A stretch of DNA of 64,000 nucleotides, from NCBI RefSeq assembly GCF_022012415.1, contig NZ_JAKLTR010000003.1, positions 434,001 to 498,000 of the forward strand. The letters run 5' to 3'. A program made the position numbers and the translations under genes. This DNA comes from Terrimonas ginsenosidimutans. Its GTDB lineage: Bacteria; Bacteroidota; Bacteroidia; Chitinophagales; Chitinophagaceae. Positions 48,409-56,854 of this stretch are shown here, piece after piece. The number at the start of each line of letters is the position of its first letter. Position 1 is the first letter of the stretch. The notes beneath the pieces are model-generated. The model ran no database searches and had not been told where the DNA came from. It saw only the letters and a list, made by a program, of their open reading frames with translations.

Positions 48409-50043
48409 TTATTTCTTGATGATGTACCAGTTTGTACCGTCTGTTTGCAGCGTTACAAAGGTCCAGTCATTGTAGATCACATAGTTTGAACCACCATCGA
48501 TCGTACCGGAAGTAGGAGTGATAGTGAGTTCTTTGTCGATACCGCCGCTACCGATCTTTTTGATGGTATAGATACGACCAGCAAAAGAAGAAGGAGCAGG
48601 AAGTGTCAGGGTGATCGCTGCTGTTGTTGTGTTAGCCAGGATCGTGTTATCTGTTCCGTCAGCCGTGTAGCTGCTGGTGACGGTTTTGATCGTCATTGAG
48701 AGTGAACCATCAACCTGTACCGTTGAGTTCGCATGACCGGAACCACCTACGAGGATCGCTTTTGCCGCTGCAACGCTATCCTGGAATGTTTTTGAACCAG
48801 CGAATGTCTGTACTGCAGTTGTAACCACACCACGTGCGCCAGTGCCTGCATCAGGAACATTCAGGAGTATAGAGTCTCCGCCGTTCGTAGAAACAGTCAG
48901 GTCAGAACCGCTGTTGCGGAAAGCAATAGTCTGTGCCGTATCACGGTTGTTGTTGATGCTGCGGATCGCGTTACCGAAAGCGGCAGAGCTCACTTGTCTT
49001 TTCTGGATCACACCATTCTCGATCACGAGTACAGAGTCAACAGTGCTGTTGGTCGCCACGCTATTCAGGGTAACTGTACCATTGAATGTTTTGTTTCCGC
49101 CGAAAATTTGTGTGCCAGCTGTAACGATACCGGCGTTGGTCTCATCAGCAGGGTGAAGGATGATCGTGCGTGAAGTACTGTCTGAAGAGATAGAAGCACC
49201 ATTAACGTTTGAAGTAGCCGCAACTGCACCGATAGTGATGGTTTGGATACCGCTCTGGATCTTCTGCCAGTCAGAATAAGTTAGGAAACCGTAAGGTTTG
49301 GAAGCAGAAGAACCATTTTGTACAGGCAGGTGGATCGCGATGGTGCTGTCAGAAGCACGGTTCTCGATCGCCACAGTGTCTGTAGACGTGCTTGCGCCTG
49401 CAGTGATGCTCAGAGTTTGTTTCTGAATGCCGTTGATCGCGCGGATCGCGTTCTCAAATGCGGAAGAAGACATGGAGCGTTTGCTTACAGACCCGTCTGC
49501 ACCAATGACGAGCACATCCAGTTCAGTTGTTCCGGCAGCCATGTTCTCAAACTTCACAGATCCGTCCACGTTCAGTTTGGCTGTTGGAGTAGCTGTACCG
49601 ATACCGATGTTACCGTTCGAGTTGATACGCAATCTCTCGGTATTGTTTGTTTTCATTACAAGTGGCTTGCCATCTACTGTACCGATGAAGTTCAGTGTAG
49701 AGTCAGTACCTGTGTTACCATTGAGAGACCAGTTAGAGGCTGCTTCAGAAAGATCAGCGATCTTTTTCCACATTCCATTACTGCGCAAACGAAGGCTCTT
49801 ATCGCCATTCAGGTAAATGATCATACCATCAGGAGGAGTGAGAGCGTTGATCTGGGTAGTGTCGGCCAAACGCGGCAGCAACAGACCCTGACGTGTACTC
49901 TCCAATTCTAAGATGGATGATTTTTGGATGCTCGTAGGATTGTCACCTACTTTCAACTGGGCATTGACCAATACGGTAGAACCCAGGAACATTGCTAAAA
50001 GCAGTAAAACTTTACCGCTTAAAAGCGTAGATTTAATTCTCAT
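48409..50043 (-). CDS. surface protein, paralogue of the repetitive one
   Basis: This 544-residue protein has a signal peptide (about 1-28) and the same head as the neighbour (SSILELESTRQGLLLPRL, LTPPDGMIIY), then one NGNIGIGTATPTAKLNVDGSVKF turn. Two similar blocks follow (LDVLVIGADGSVSKRSMSSSAFENAIRAING; SVLVIENGVIQKRQVSSAAFGNAIRSINN), each ahead of AGTQIFGGNKTF- or TAVQTFAGSKTF-type strands. The C-terminus resembles tail-fibre tips (WTFVTLQTDGTNWYIIKK). It has no T9SS sorting domain of its own. It is the first gene of the three-gene surface operon. Confidence 0.8.
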   Translation of the reverse strand: MRIKSTLLSGKVLLLLAMFLGSTVLVNAQLKVGDNPTSIQKSSILELESTRQGLLLPRLADTTQINALTPPDGMIIYLNGDKSLRLRSNGMWKKIADLSEAASNWSLNGNTGTDSTLNFIGTVDGKPLVMKTNNTERLRINSNGNIGIGTATPTAKLNVDGSVKFENMAAGTTELDVLVIGADGSVSKRSMSSSAFENAIRAINGIQKQTLSITAGASTSTDTVAIENRASDSTIAIHLPVQNGSSASKPYGFLTYSDWQKIQSGIQTITIGAVAATSNVNGASISSDSTSRTIILHPADETNAGIVTAGTQIFGGNKTFNGTVTLNSVATNSTVDSVLVIENGVIQKRQVSSAAFGNAIRSINNNRDTAQTIAFRNSGSDLTVSTNGGDSILLNVPDAGTGARGVVTTAVQTFAGSKTFQDSVAAAKAILVGGSGHANSTVQVDGSLSMTIKTVTSSYTADGTDNTILANTTTAAITLTLPAPSSFAGRIYTIKKIGSGGIDKELTITPTSGTIDGGSNYVIYNDWTFVTLQTDGTNWYIIKK

Positions 50044-50358
50044 AAAAAATATCAGATGTTTAAAGATTTATAAACAGGATCGATAAGGGACGGCTTGCTC
50101 AAATCCTGTCTATTGATTTGACGGCACAAAAGAACGATGTTAAAATGATGTTGTATATAGACACCAACCTTATTGTGACGTAGTCGGGGAACATCTGATA
50201 ACTGTAGTAACGGCACTACACTGCCAGCGAAAAGCTGATCGCTTTCAGGCAGCTGTGTTTAGAGAACTAAGTGTGTTGAGCTGTAGCGGGTAGGAGACTT
50301 ACTTGTTCGGATGATCAGGATCAATTGCCGGAGATCAATTTGCTGGCGCAACATTGAA
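50044..50358. other. intergenic region upstream of the surface operon
   Basis: No gene is supported in these 315 bases. A hairpin with a bulge (CTGCC-AGCGA / TCGCT-TTCA-GGCAG) at 50221-50252 could end the upstream minus-strand gene or lie in the leader of the surface operon. No promoter box is convincing. Confidence 0.45.
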
Positions 50359-50865
50359 TTATTTTTCTCCACTTATGTCAAGAACATTTGCTCCTAATTG
50401 AGTATTCAATTTTCGTTCCAGTTTTTTATCGTGCGGAATGATCATCACTTCGAGTGAGCCGGTGCCGACAGTGCCGGATAATATATGGCCTCCAAATGCG
50501 TTGAAGTTCTTATCGCCCACTACGCCATGTGTGTGAATCGACACCTTCCCATCCTGCCAGGCAATAGAGCCATGCATGCTGGCCATCTCTACATCGTTGA
50601 AGTCTTTCGGGATGAACTTCTTTGTCTTTGCATCAAAGAATCCAAACTGAACATTTACAAAGCCCATTCCAGTGAAGTTTGCAGAGGGGATGTTTTCTTC
50701 AATGGCGAATTCTTCCAGTTGTTTTAATATATCGTCACCCTGTTTTAATACCATCAGGTAACCGGAAGGGACTTTTGTATATCGTTTTGATGTGTCTGTT
50801 TGGGATTGTGCGGTTGCGGCGATGCAAATGCAGGTCAGGAGTGTAAGCAGGATAGGCTTCTTCAT
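50359..50865 (-). CDS. secreted PCC/DUF296 domain protein
   Basis: This 168-residue protein has a signal peptide (MKKPILLTLLTCICIAATA). The mature part is one PCC (DUF296) domain: YLMVLKQGDDILKQLEEFA at the start and the metal-binding type HTHGVVGDKNFNAFGGHI in the middle. In most bacteria PCC proteins are cytosolic and of unknown role; here the signal peptide places it in the periplasm. It stands alone on the minus strand. Its function is not known. Confidence 0.85.
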   Translation of the reverse strand: MKKPILLTLLTCICIAATAQSQTDTSKRYTKVPSGYLMVLKQGDDILKQLEEFAIEENIPSANFTGMGFVNVQFGFFDAKTKKFIPKDFNDVEMASMHGSIAWQDGKVSIHTHGVVGDKNFNAFGGHILSGTVGTGSLEVMIIPHDKKLERKLNTQLGANVLDISGEK

Positions 50866-50922
50866 TATGTGCTTTACCGTTTATCTTCAATAATAGTACC
50901 ATTCAGTGCTCACACTGGTGTG

Positions 50923-51014
50923 GGAAGTATCGCAAAGCGCGCAAAGGAACCGCAAAGCACGCTAAGTATTTCTTTGCGCACTTCGCGGTTCCTTTGCGTG
51001 CTTTGCGATACTCC
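50923..51014. repeat. long inverted repeat, family member D
   Basis: Arms of about 45 bases: GGAAGTATCGCAAAGCGCGC on the left and the complement of GGAGTATCGCAAAGCACGCA on the right. The body uses GCAAAG units instead of GCGGCG. It lies between the PCC gene and the Old Yellow Enzyme gene. Confidence 0.88.
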
Positions 51015-51030
51015 TTACACGTAATTAATA

Positions 51031-52122
51031 TCAAGCTTCTGCGAAAGCATAATCGATGTATCCCTTCTCACCACCCGCAAAGAATGTGTTCACATCCGGT
51101 GCTGTCAACAGAAGGTTATGCTGCAAACGGTAGGGCAGATCCGGGTTTGAGACAAATGGCGCTCCGAATGAAATCAGATCAGCCTGTTTGCTCTCCAACG
51201 CCTCAATAGCTTTTATCGCGGTGTATTCGCCATTACGGATGATCGTGCCGTTAAACAGATCACGAACCGACCTGAGTAATGCCTGTCCTTCCTCAGTAGC
51301 ACGCGCCGACGGTTCCACCACATGCAGATACACAACCTGCAACTTGTTGAGTTCTGTCACCAGATGTTCATATTGCGGGGTAGTCTCTTCATAAGAAGGC
51401 ATGTCGTTATAATTGCTGAAAGGCGAGATCCGTATACCTGTTCTTTCTTTACCGATCCTGTTGATGATCGCGGCCGTTACTTCCAGTACAAACCTGTTGC
51501 GGTTCTCAAAACTACCACCATACTGATCTTCTCTAACGTTGGTATGTGGATTCAGGAATTGTTCAGGGAGATAGCCGTTGGCGGCGTGGATCTCAATCCC
51601 GTCAAAGCCGGCCGCGATTGCTTTCTCAGCCGCATCTGCGTATTCTTCAATAGTTAAGTTTACTTCTGCTGCGGTCATAGCCTGAGGGATCGGAACTGGT
51701 TGAAGCCCAGCCTGGTCAGTCCAGATCTCCAGTTGTGGTAAGAGAGCAGACGGAGCCAGTGTCTTTCCTCCGCTGACGAGGTTGTGAGGATGCGCCACCC
51801 TTCCCACGTGCATCAGTTGAACAAAAATCTTTCCCGACTGTTGGTGAACTGCATCCGTTACTGCTTTCCAGGCATTTACCTGTTCAGCCGTATAGATGCC
51901 GGGTGTACGTGCGTAACCAATACCGTTCGCAGAGGGAGACGTGCCTTCCGTAATAATGAGTCCGGCGGTTGCTCTTTGGGTATAGTATCTTGTTTCCAGT
52001 TCGCCGGGTTGATTGTCAATTGCCCTGGACCGGGTCATTGGGGCCATTACGATGCGATTGCTCAGTTGTATATCTCCAAGCCCTGCTGGCTGAAATAGCG
52101 GATGGTCGTTTGTTGAATCCAT
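51031..52122 (-). CDS. Old Yellow Enzyme family alkene reductase
   Basis: From the ATG at 52122 the protein has 363 residues (MDSTNDHPLFQPAGLGDIQLSNRIVMAPMTRSRA); an upstream TTG at 52146 is less likely. FMN-barrel motifs are FVQLMHVGRVAH, the catalytic HAANGYLPEQFLNP (His and Asn) and YGGSFENRNRFV. ISFGAPFVSNPDLP closes the FMN site. Family members reduce activated alkenes and nitro compounds with NADPH. It is divergent from the HxlR regulator at 52189, with 66 bases between the starts, a common pairing in which the regulator senses an electrophile. Confidence 0.93.
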   Translation of the reverse strand: MDSTNDHPLFQPAGLGDIQLSNRIVMAPMTRSRAIDNQPGELETRYYTQRATAGLIITEGTSPSANGIGYARTPGIYTAEQVNAWKAVTDAVHQQSGKIFVQLMHVGRVAHPHNLVSGGKTLAPSALLPQLEIWTDQAGLQPVPIPQAMTAAEVNLTIEEYADAAEKAIAAGFDGIEIHAANGYLPEQFLNPHTNVREDQYGGSFENRNRFVLEVTAAIINRIGKERTGIRISPFSNYNDMPSYEETTPQYEHLVTELNKLQVVYLHVVEPSARATEEGQALLRSVRDLFNGTIIRNGEYTAIKAIEALESKQADLISFGAPFVSNPDLPYRLQHNLLLTAPDVNTFFAGGEKGYIDYAFAEA

Positions 52123-52188
52123 ATCGGTTGAATTAATTTTTATCAAAGCTCAGGTCATTGAGTGATCTGAACAATAAGTCAAAAAAAG

Positions 52189-52533
52189 ATGACTACTCCT
52201 TTTATCGCTCATAGTTGGGAAGAATGCCCGGCGATCAATAGCCTTAAACTTTTGTCCGGCAAATGGAAAGCCAATATCTTCCTGTTGGCAACATTCGGAC
52301 CGGTAAGATTTAACAGTTTGTTACGTCAGTTACCTTCGGCGAACAAACAGTCCTTATCTATTGCGCTAAAAGAAATGGAGCAGGCTGCCTTGCTTGAAAG
52401 AATCGTGGTAAAGCAAAAGCCTTTGCATATAGAATATCATCTGACAGAAAAGGGGCGATCAGTAATTGACGTGTTACAAAACCTCGAAAATATTAAGATC
52501 CAGCACCTGGCAGATGCAGGTAGGATTGCCTGA
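52189..52533 (+). CDS. HxlR family transcriptional regulator
   Basis: This 114-residue single winged-helix protein has CPAINSLKLLSGKWKANIFL at the start, with the N-terminal cysteine common to redox-sensing HxlR proteins. RFNSLLRQLP is the recognition region and EYHLTEKGRSVIDVL the wing. It is divergent from the alkene reductase gene and probably controls it, with the short shared intergenic region as operator. Confidence 0.9.
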   Translation: MTTPFIAHSWEECPAINSLKLLSGKWKANIFLLATFGPVRFNSLLRQLPSANKQSLSIALKEMEQAALLERIVVKQKPLHIEYHLTEKGRSVIDVLQNLENIKIQHLADAGRIA

Positions 52534-52540
52534 AATTTGC

Positions 52541-52641
52541 GTGGCGAGGTGTATCGCAAAGTGCGCTAAGAAACCGCTAAGAACGCAGAGTTATCTTGGC
52601 GCTCATTGCGGTTTCTTAGCGTACTTTGCGATACTGCTACG
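52541..52641. repeat. long inverted repeat, family member E
   Basis: The left arm GTGGCGAGGTGTATCGCAAA pairs with the complement of CGTAGCAGTATCGCAAAGTA; both continue with GCGCTAAGAAACCGC or close variants. It starts 8 bases after the HxlR stop and ends 14 bases before the end of the convergent kinase gene, so it may also act as a terminator for both. Confidence 0.88.
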
Positions 52642-52654
52642 TTATTCCGATCCG

Positions 52655-53752
52655 TTATACCGCCCGGGCATGCGGCAGTTGCTGCACTTCTTCTTCCGAA
52701 AGCAATACGAGTTCTATACTGAAATGGCTTCCTGTATTGCTGATCACGGGTGCCGGCTTACCCAGCAACTGATATTTCGACCGGATATTATTCAGCCCAA
52801 CCCCGTTGGATAATGGCGCCCTCAGTTTTTTCTGGACATTATTGATAACGCGAAGCTTGCCCGTGCTAATCTTCTCTATGATAATGTGAAGAGGCGCTGA
52901 TCTCATCACACTGTTATGCTTCACTGCATTTTCAACAAGCAATTGCAGTGTCAATGAAGGCAGATAATATTCTTCGGCGTTTCCCGGCACGTTTACTTCC
53001 AGTTCCAGCCCTTCGCTGTATCTCGATTGTAGTAAGAAATAATAAGAGCGGATAAATTCCAGTTCCTGCTTGAGTGTGCAAAGTCCGCTTGTATTGATCT
53101 GCAGCATATAGCGGTAGACTTTGGAGAATTCGTTTACAAATGTTTCTGCAGCAACCGGGTTTTCGCTGATCAGCGATGAAAGTGTATTAAGCCCGTTAAA
53201 AAGAAAATGCGGATTAACCTGGTTCTTTAATACATCCAGTTGAGCCAACAATGATTCTCTTTTGTACGCTTCAGCCTGGATGGTCTTTTCCCTCCATTTC
53301 ATAAGGGTGTAATAAGATTCGTAGATGCCGACACAGCAGATGTTTGCGGCAAATCCTATGACCATGATCCTGTACAGGGAGCCGTTGCTGGTATCAAAGA
53401 AAGGGAAAGCCAGTTTGTAAACGCCGATAGCGCAAAAGTCAGCGATCAGAGAGATGATGATCAGCAATAAAAGCTCACGTATTACGCGTTTCGGTGTGTG
53501 GCGGAACTCTGGAAATCTTAAAATGATCCGTCTTACGCCAGCTGTTTGTACAAGTAAAAGGCCGAAGCAGATGATGAACCCGAGGATCGTTCCGGTTATA
53601 AATACTTTCCAGTCAGTGAAATAGACGGGGCCAAGCCAGATGTAATTGCACAGCGGAAGTGACCAGGGGAAGATGCAAAGCATGATCAGCACTGTTTGCC
53701 GTGAGGTATTCAGTAAGGGAAGGCTGAAGAGCCGTTGGAAAAAACTGATCAT
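52655..53752 (-). CDS. LytS/YehU-type sensor histidine kinase
   Basis: This 365-residue inner-membrane kinase has four hydrophobic helices (about 18-36, 45-70, 90-112, 122-145), a coiled linker, then His_kinase (PF06580) with the phospho-acceptor in NPHFLFNGLNTL (His about 197) and an HATPase end (VENAVKH, GVGLNNIRSKYQLLG). Such kinases normally pair with a LytTR regulator encoded just downstream. None follows here, because the next thing is repeat E, so its partner is encoded elsewhere. Confidence 0.9.
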   Translation of the reverse strand: MISFFQRLFSLPLLNTSRQTVLIMLCIFPWSLPLCNYIWLGPVYFTDWKVFITGTILGFIICFGLLLVQTAGVRRIILRFPEFRHTPKRVIRELLLLIIISLIADFCAIGVYKLAFPFFDTSNGSLYRIMVIGFAANICCVGIYESYYTLMKWREKTIQAEAYKRESLLAQLDVLKNQVNPHFLFNGLNTLSSLISENPVAAETFVNEFSKVYRYMLQINTSGLCTLKQELEFIRSYYFLLQSRYSEGLELEVNVPGNAEEYYLPSLTLQLLVENAVKHNSVMRSAPLHIIIEKISTGKLRVINNVQKKLRAPLSNGVGLNNIRSKYQLLGKPAPVISNTGSHFSIELVLLSEEEVQQLPHARAV

Positions 53753-53828
53753 TGGGGTTTTCCCGCAATGGGTGGTGCATTGTGGGGACGTTGCGAATAT
53801 CGGTCTTTAATGCTTTGGCGAAGCAGGG

Positions 53829-54527
53829 CTATCGCTTGTTTTTATGAAAGTCATCCACGAATTTGGCCAATTCCAGAAATGGTTGAGGTACAGGGCCTTC
53901 TCTTCCTTTTTCCGGCAGCGTCCGGAAATCAAATGCTTCAACTTTTGTGGCAGCGTCGTATTCCCCCAGGACACTGTCCAGTAATATCAGCCCCGCATAT
54001 GCGATCTGTTCATAGTTTTCAGCAGTAACCCCGTCTGCGTAAATGATAACATTCAGCTTGCCATGTTCAACAACGGGTAAGAATTTCATTTTTGAAGGCT
54101 CCAGCAATAACGGTCCCACCTTCATATTCATTTCTTTGACCACTGATGATGGCATACGCTGCCGGAACGCGATAAATTTCCAGCCCTTGATCGCCGGTGA
54201 TCTGCTTACGACTTCTGTTACAAGAGCAAAGAGCTCCACATTGCCATCCGCCGACACTGTCATATTGATGATGCCATTCTTCGGCGGCTCAAGCTCTATT
54301 GCTAAGCCACGTTTGATCTTACGCGATTGCTCAAGAAGTTCCATTAAATACTTGTCAGGATCACTTTCAAAAGCCCGGAGGCGGGATTCATTTTTTGAAA
54401 ACCATTTCCAGAATTGCTCAATTGCATCTGCGTGAGCAATTGACTGATGCCGATCTTGCAAAATTTCCCCTGCAGAACTTGGGTGAATTGATAGAAAAAA
54501 CAATATTACCTGTAGTAAAAGCTTCAT
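53829..54527 (-). CDS. secreted protein of unknown function
   Basis: This 232-residue protein has a signal peptide (MKLLLQVILFFLSIHPSSAG). The body is alpha/beta, with AIEQFWKWFSKNESRLRAF early, GNVELFALVTEVVSRSPAIKGW in the middle and a YAGLILLDSVLGEYD helix late. I recognise no family. It is divergent from the lipoprotein gene at 54605 (77-base gap) and ends 76 bases before the kinase gene on the same strand. Confidence 0.7.
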   Translation of the reverse strand: MKLLLQVILFFLSIHPSSAGEILQDRHQSIAHADAIEQFWKWFSKNESRLRAFESDPDKYLMELLEQSRKIKRGLAIELEPPKNGIINMTVSADGNVELFALVTEVVSRSPAIKGWKFIAFRQRMPSSVVKEMNMKVGPLLLEPSKMKFLPVVEHGKLNVIIYADGVTAENYEQIAYAGLILLDSVLGEYDAATKVEAFDFRTLPEKGREGPVPQPFLELAKFVDDFHKNKR

Positions 54528-54604
54528 AAGAATTTCCGGCGTTGAAGATAAGATGTTTTTATAAACTGAAAAGTTGTCCGCAGCCGCCGAAAATATTGTT
54601 TAAT

Positions 54605-55483
54605 ATGTTCTGTATGCGTTATTTAAGTCTATACATCTTTGTTCTTTGTCTTTCAACCGCCTGTTCCAAAAAGGAGGTAGGTAATACGCGTGTGTTTGAC
54701 GAAACTCCTGTTGAGCATCTTGTAAAGCCGGGTGAGGTTGATGAAGTATCCGGTGCGGCGGACAGCAAAACGAATCCTGGTTACCTTTGGTTGCATGAAG
54801 ATAGTGGCAACCCGACTCAATTGTCCCTGATGTCACATTCGGGGGAATTGAAAAAACATGTAACACTCAAGGGGATACGAAACCGGGACTGGGAAGAGCT
54901 TGCCCTGGCGAAAGGCCCTGAGCCTGAAGTGAATTATATTTATCTCGCCGATATCGGGAATAACAACCTTTCCGTTCAGCACTTCGTTATTTATCGATTT
55001 CCAGAGCCAACATCTACAGACGATGAAGTGACGAAATTCGAAAAGATAGCATTTACATATCCTGATAAGACGCATGATGCGGAGGCTATGTTTATTGATA
55101 ACGTTTCAAAAGATATATTCATCTTGTCCAAAGAGGACTCTTCCTCTGCGATCTACAGGATACCGTATCCGCAGAGTACAACATCATTCAACAAGGCAGA
55201 ATTTGTTGGACGGCTTCCTTACGGGAAAGTAGTTGGCGCTGCAATGTCTCCCACTAATAGCGAGGTGCTGATCAAGACCTATTCAGCTGTTTATTATTGG
55301 AAATTGACAACCAATGCTGTTGCAAACGAAATATTGAATTCCCCGCCATTACGTATTTCTTATGTAAAAGAACCGCAGGGTGAAGCGATCGTATTCCGAA
55401 ACGATAATTCCGGATTTTTTACCATAAGTGAGCGCCCTCCGTTCATCAAAGAGGTGAAATTATATTTCTATAAGAGAAGGTGA
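54605..55483 (+). CDS. lipoprotein of unknown function, beta-propeller-like
   Basis: I start at the ATG at 54605 (MFCMRYLSLYIFVLCLSTAC); a second ATG at 54614 is possible, and the frame opens earlier only with TTG. The lipobox is LSTAC, and KKEVG follows. The 292-residue body has repeated beta-type segments with YLWLHEDSGNP, RDWEELALA, YIYLADIGNNN and GAAMSPTNSEVLIKTY, which read like blades of a propeller. No named family is recognised. Confidence 0.7.
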   Translation: MFCMRYLSLYIFVLCLSTACSKKEVGNTRVFDETPVEHLVKPGEVDEVSGAADSKTNPGYLWLHEDSGNPTQLSLMSHSGELKKHVTLKGIRNRDWEELALAKGPEPEVNYIYLADIGNNNLSVQHFVIYRFPEPTSTDDEVTKFEKIAFTYPDKTHDAEAMFIDNVSKDIFILSKEDSSSAIYRIPYPQSTTSFNKAEFVGRLPYGKVVGAAMSPTNSEVLIKTYSAVYYWKLTTNAVANEILNSPPLRISYVKEPQGEAIVFRNDNSGFFTISERPPFIKEVKLYFYKRR

Positions 55484-55532
55484 TCGCCTGCCATACGGCA
55501 TGGTTGTTGGAAAAATTACACAAAAAATAACC

Positions 55533-55724
55533 ATGAAAAAGATACTGGCAGTTGCGATAGTGGTGATCGGCTTTTCAGCCTGTAATAATGAAGCAGATAA
55601 TGAGCATCCGGGCACAGACACGGCGAACAGCATAGTGCTGCCAAAGGATCGTTCAACAGACAGCCTGGCAATTCCTCCGCAAGCAGGAGATACTGCGGCT
55701 ACCACCGCCGATAGTACAAAATAG
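55533..55724 (+). CDS. small lipoprotein
   Basis: This 63-residue protein from the ATG at 55533 has a lipoprotein signal (KKILAVAIVVIGFSAC), then an acidic, Thr/Ser/Asp-rich tail without a fold. An ATG at 55500 would add 11 residues. It ends 2 bases before the likely end of the convergent transglutaminase gene. Confidence 0.65.
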   Translation: MKKILAVAIVVIGFSACNNEADNEHPGTDTANSIVLPKDRSTDSLAIPPQAGDTAATTADSTK

Positions 55725-55726
55725 GT

Positions 55727-55873
55727 TTATGTTTTAGCAGTTTTGACCTTGAATCGCATCGCCCGGCGATAGTCAAAAAGCAGTTCCATATAGTACAGCG
55801 AATTATCCGGAACAATATAATCAAACTGGTACAAGTTTCCTGTGCGGGTATAACTGATATACTTCTGTTTTTT
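55727..55873 (-). other. orphaned in-frame C-terminus of the transglutaminase gene
   Basis: After the TAA at 55874-55876 the same frame stays open for 48 more codons up to a second TAA at 55727. It reads KKQKYISYTRTGNLYQF, then DYIVPDNSLYYMELLF and DYRRAMRFKVKTAKT, a well-formed beta-strand tail. It abuts the convergent lipoprotein gene by 2 bases. This looks like the true end of the protein, cut off by a nonsense codon. Confidence 0.6.
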
Positions 55874-56791
55874 TTAAGCGAGTGTATCGACCTCCGAAAC
55901 AGATCTTTTTCGCGACAGTTTTTTTGTTTTGAGAACGTCATGGTTTCTGAAAATATTGGTGTTTAATTGTAGCAACATCGGCGTGCCCGTGTATTCAAAG
56001 CGGAAGTGGATGGTATCTCCCTTCTTTGCTTCTATGACGCCCGATGCCGGAGACAATAACTGTAACCTGCCCAGCAATGAAGACGCATAATACGGGTTGT
56101 TCGCGTATTTTTCTTCTGTATAATTGTTGGCGAAGATCCATTTTGGATCTTTGGGAAAATGATTTCTTGACAGATCCGGGAATGAAGTCATCCAGTAATA
56201 TTCATTGAACTGCCTGGTAAAGCCGGTTAGCTTTCCAGTTGATTCATCTTCACTGCAATAGCCTGCGGCCCAGGTTGCATCGAGCAGGATGTACGCGCTA
56301 TCGACCCATACAGCATTCCATGCATGATCAGCAATGCCCATGATTCCCACCTGGTAGGGCTTTGATTTGGTGTAGCCGCCTATGATCTCGCATCGTAGTC
56401 CGGCGATCTCACACATCCTTTTATACACGCGTGCGTATCCATCACAGACGGCCTTCTTTTTCTTCAATACATTGTGGAAATAATTCCTTTCCCAATTGCG
56501 GTAGACCTCTTCGCAGTTCTCTCCTGTTTTACAGACAGGCCCTTTAACACCTCCTTTATTGAATAGCTTATAATCGTACCGGATATTGTGGGTAAGCCAT
56601 CGGAAGACGGAGCGTGCTTTCTGTACGTCGCCCTTGTAAGGGGCAGTCAGTTCTTTGGTCAGATTATAAATGTCATTATCGTATTTGACAGTGATCGCAA
56701 AGCTGTCCACTGATGCAAAACCGGGCGATGGCTGTGCCATCGCATGACCATGAAAGATCAGGAGGATAAGCAGTGGCAGGCTGGTTCGCAT
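55874..56791 (-). CDS. secreted transglutaminase-like protein, cut short by in-frame TAA
   Basis: This 305-residue protein has a signal peptide (ending HGHAMAQ) and a transglutaminase-like core. The catalytic Cys is in KAVCDGYARVYKRMC, His in DHAWNAVWVD and Asp in LLDATWAAG. A Kelch-free beta region follows. Translation stops at TAA (55874), but the same frame continues as protein for 48 codons; with that part it would have 354 residues. One base change (TAA to TTA, for instance) would restore it. The catalytic triad is intact, so the short form could still be active. Confidence 0.85.
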   Translation of the reverse strand: MRTSLPLLILLIFHGHAMAQPSPGFASVDSFAITVKYDNDIYNLTKELTAPYKGDVQKARSVFRWLTHNIRYDYKLFNKGGVKGPVCKTGENCEEVYRNWERNYFHNVLKKKKAVCDGYARVYKRMCEIAGLRCEIIGGYTKSKPYQVGIMGIADHAWNAVWVDSAYILLDATWAAGYCSEDESTGKLTGFTRQFNEYYWMTSFPDLSRNHFPKDPKWIFANNYTEEKYANNPYYASSLLGRLQLLSPASGVIEAKKGDTIHFRFEYTGTPMLLQLNTNIFRNHDVLKTKKLSRKRSVSEVDTLA

Positions 56792-56854
56792 GCGGTTGGT
56801 TTATACCTCAAAATAAAAATCCTTTTGTTGACAGCAAGAAAAATAATGCGCGTA

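Noticed and set aside
43721-50043. Prophage tail-fibre region
   Set aside because: The proteins have signal peptides and one has a T9SS sorting domain; no capsid, portal, terminase or integrase is present.
55699-55941. Frameshift in the transglutaminase gene at the A-run
   Set aside because: The protein-like tail continues in the same frame as the main gene, so a nonsense change explains it better than a frameshift.
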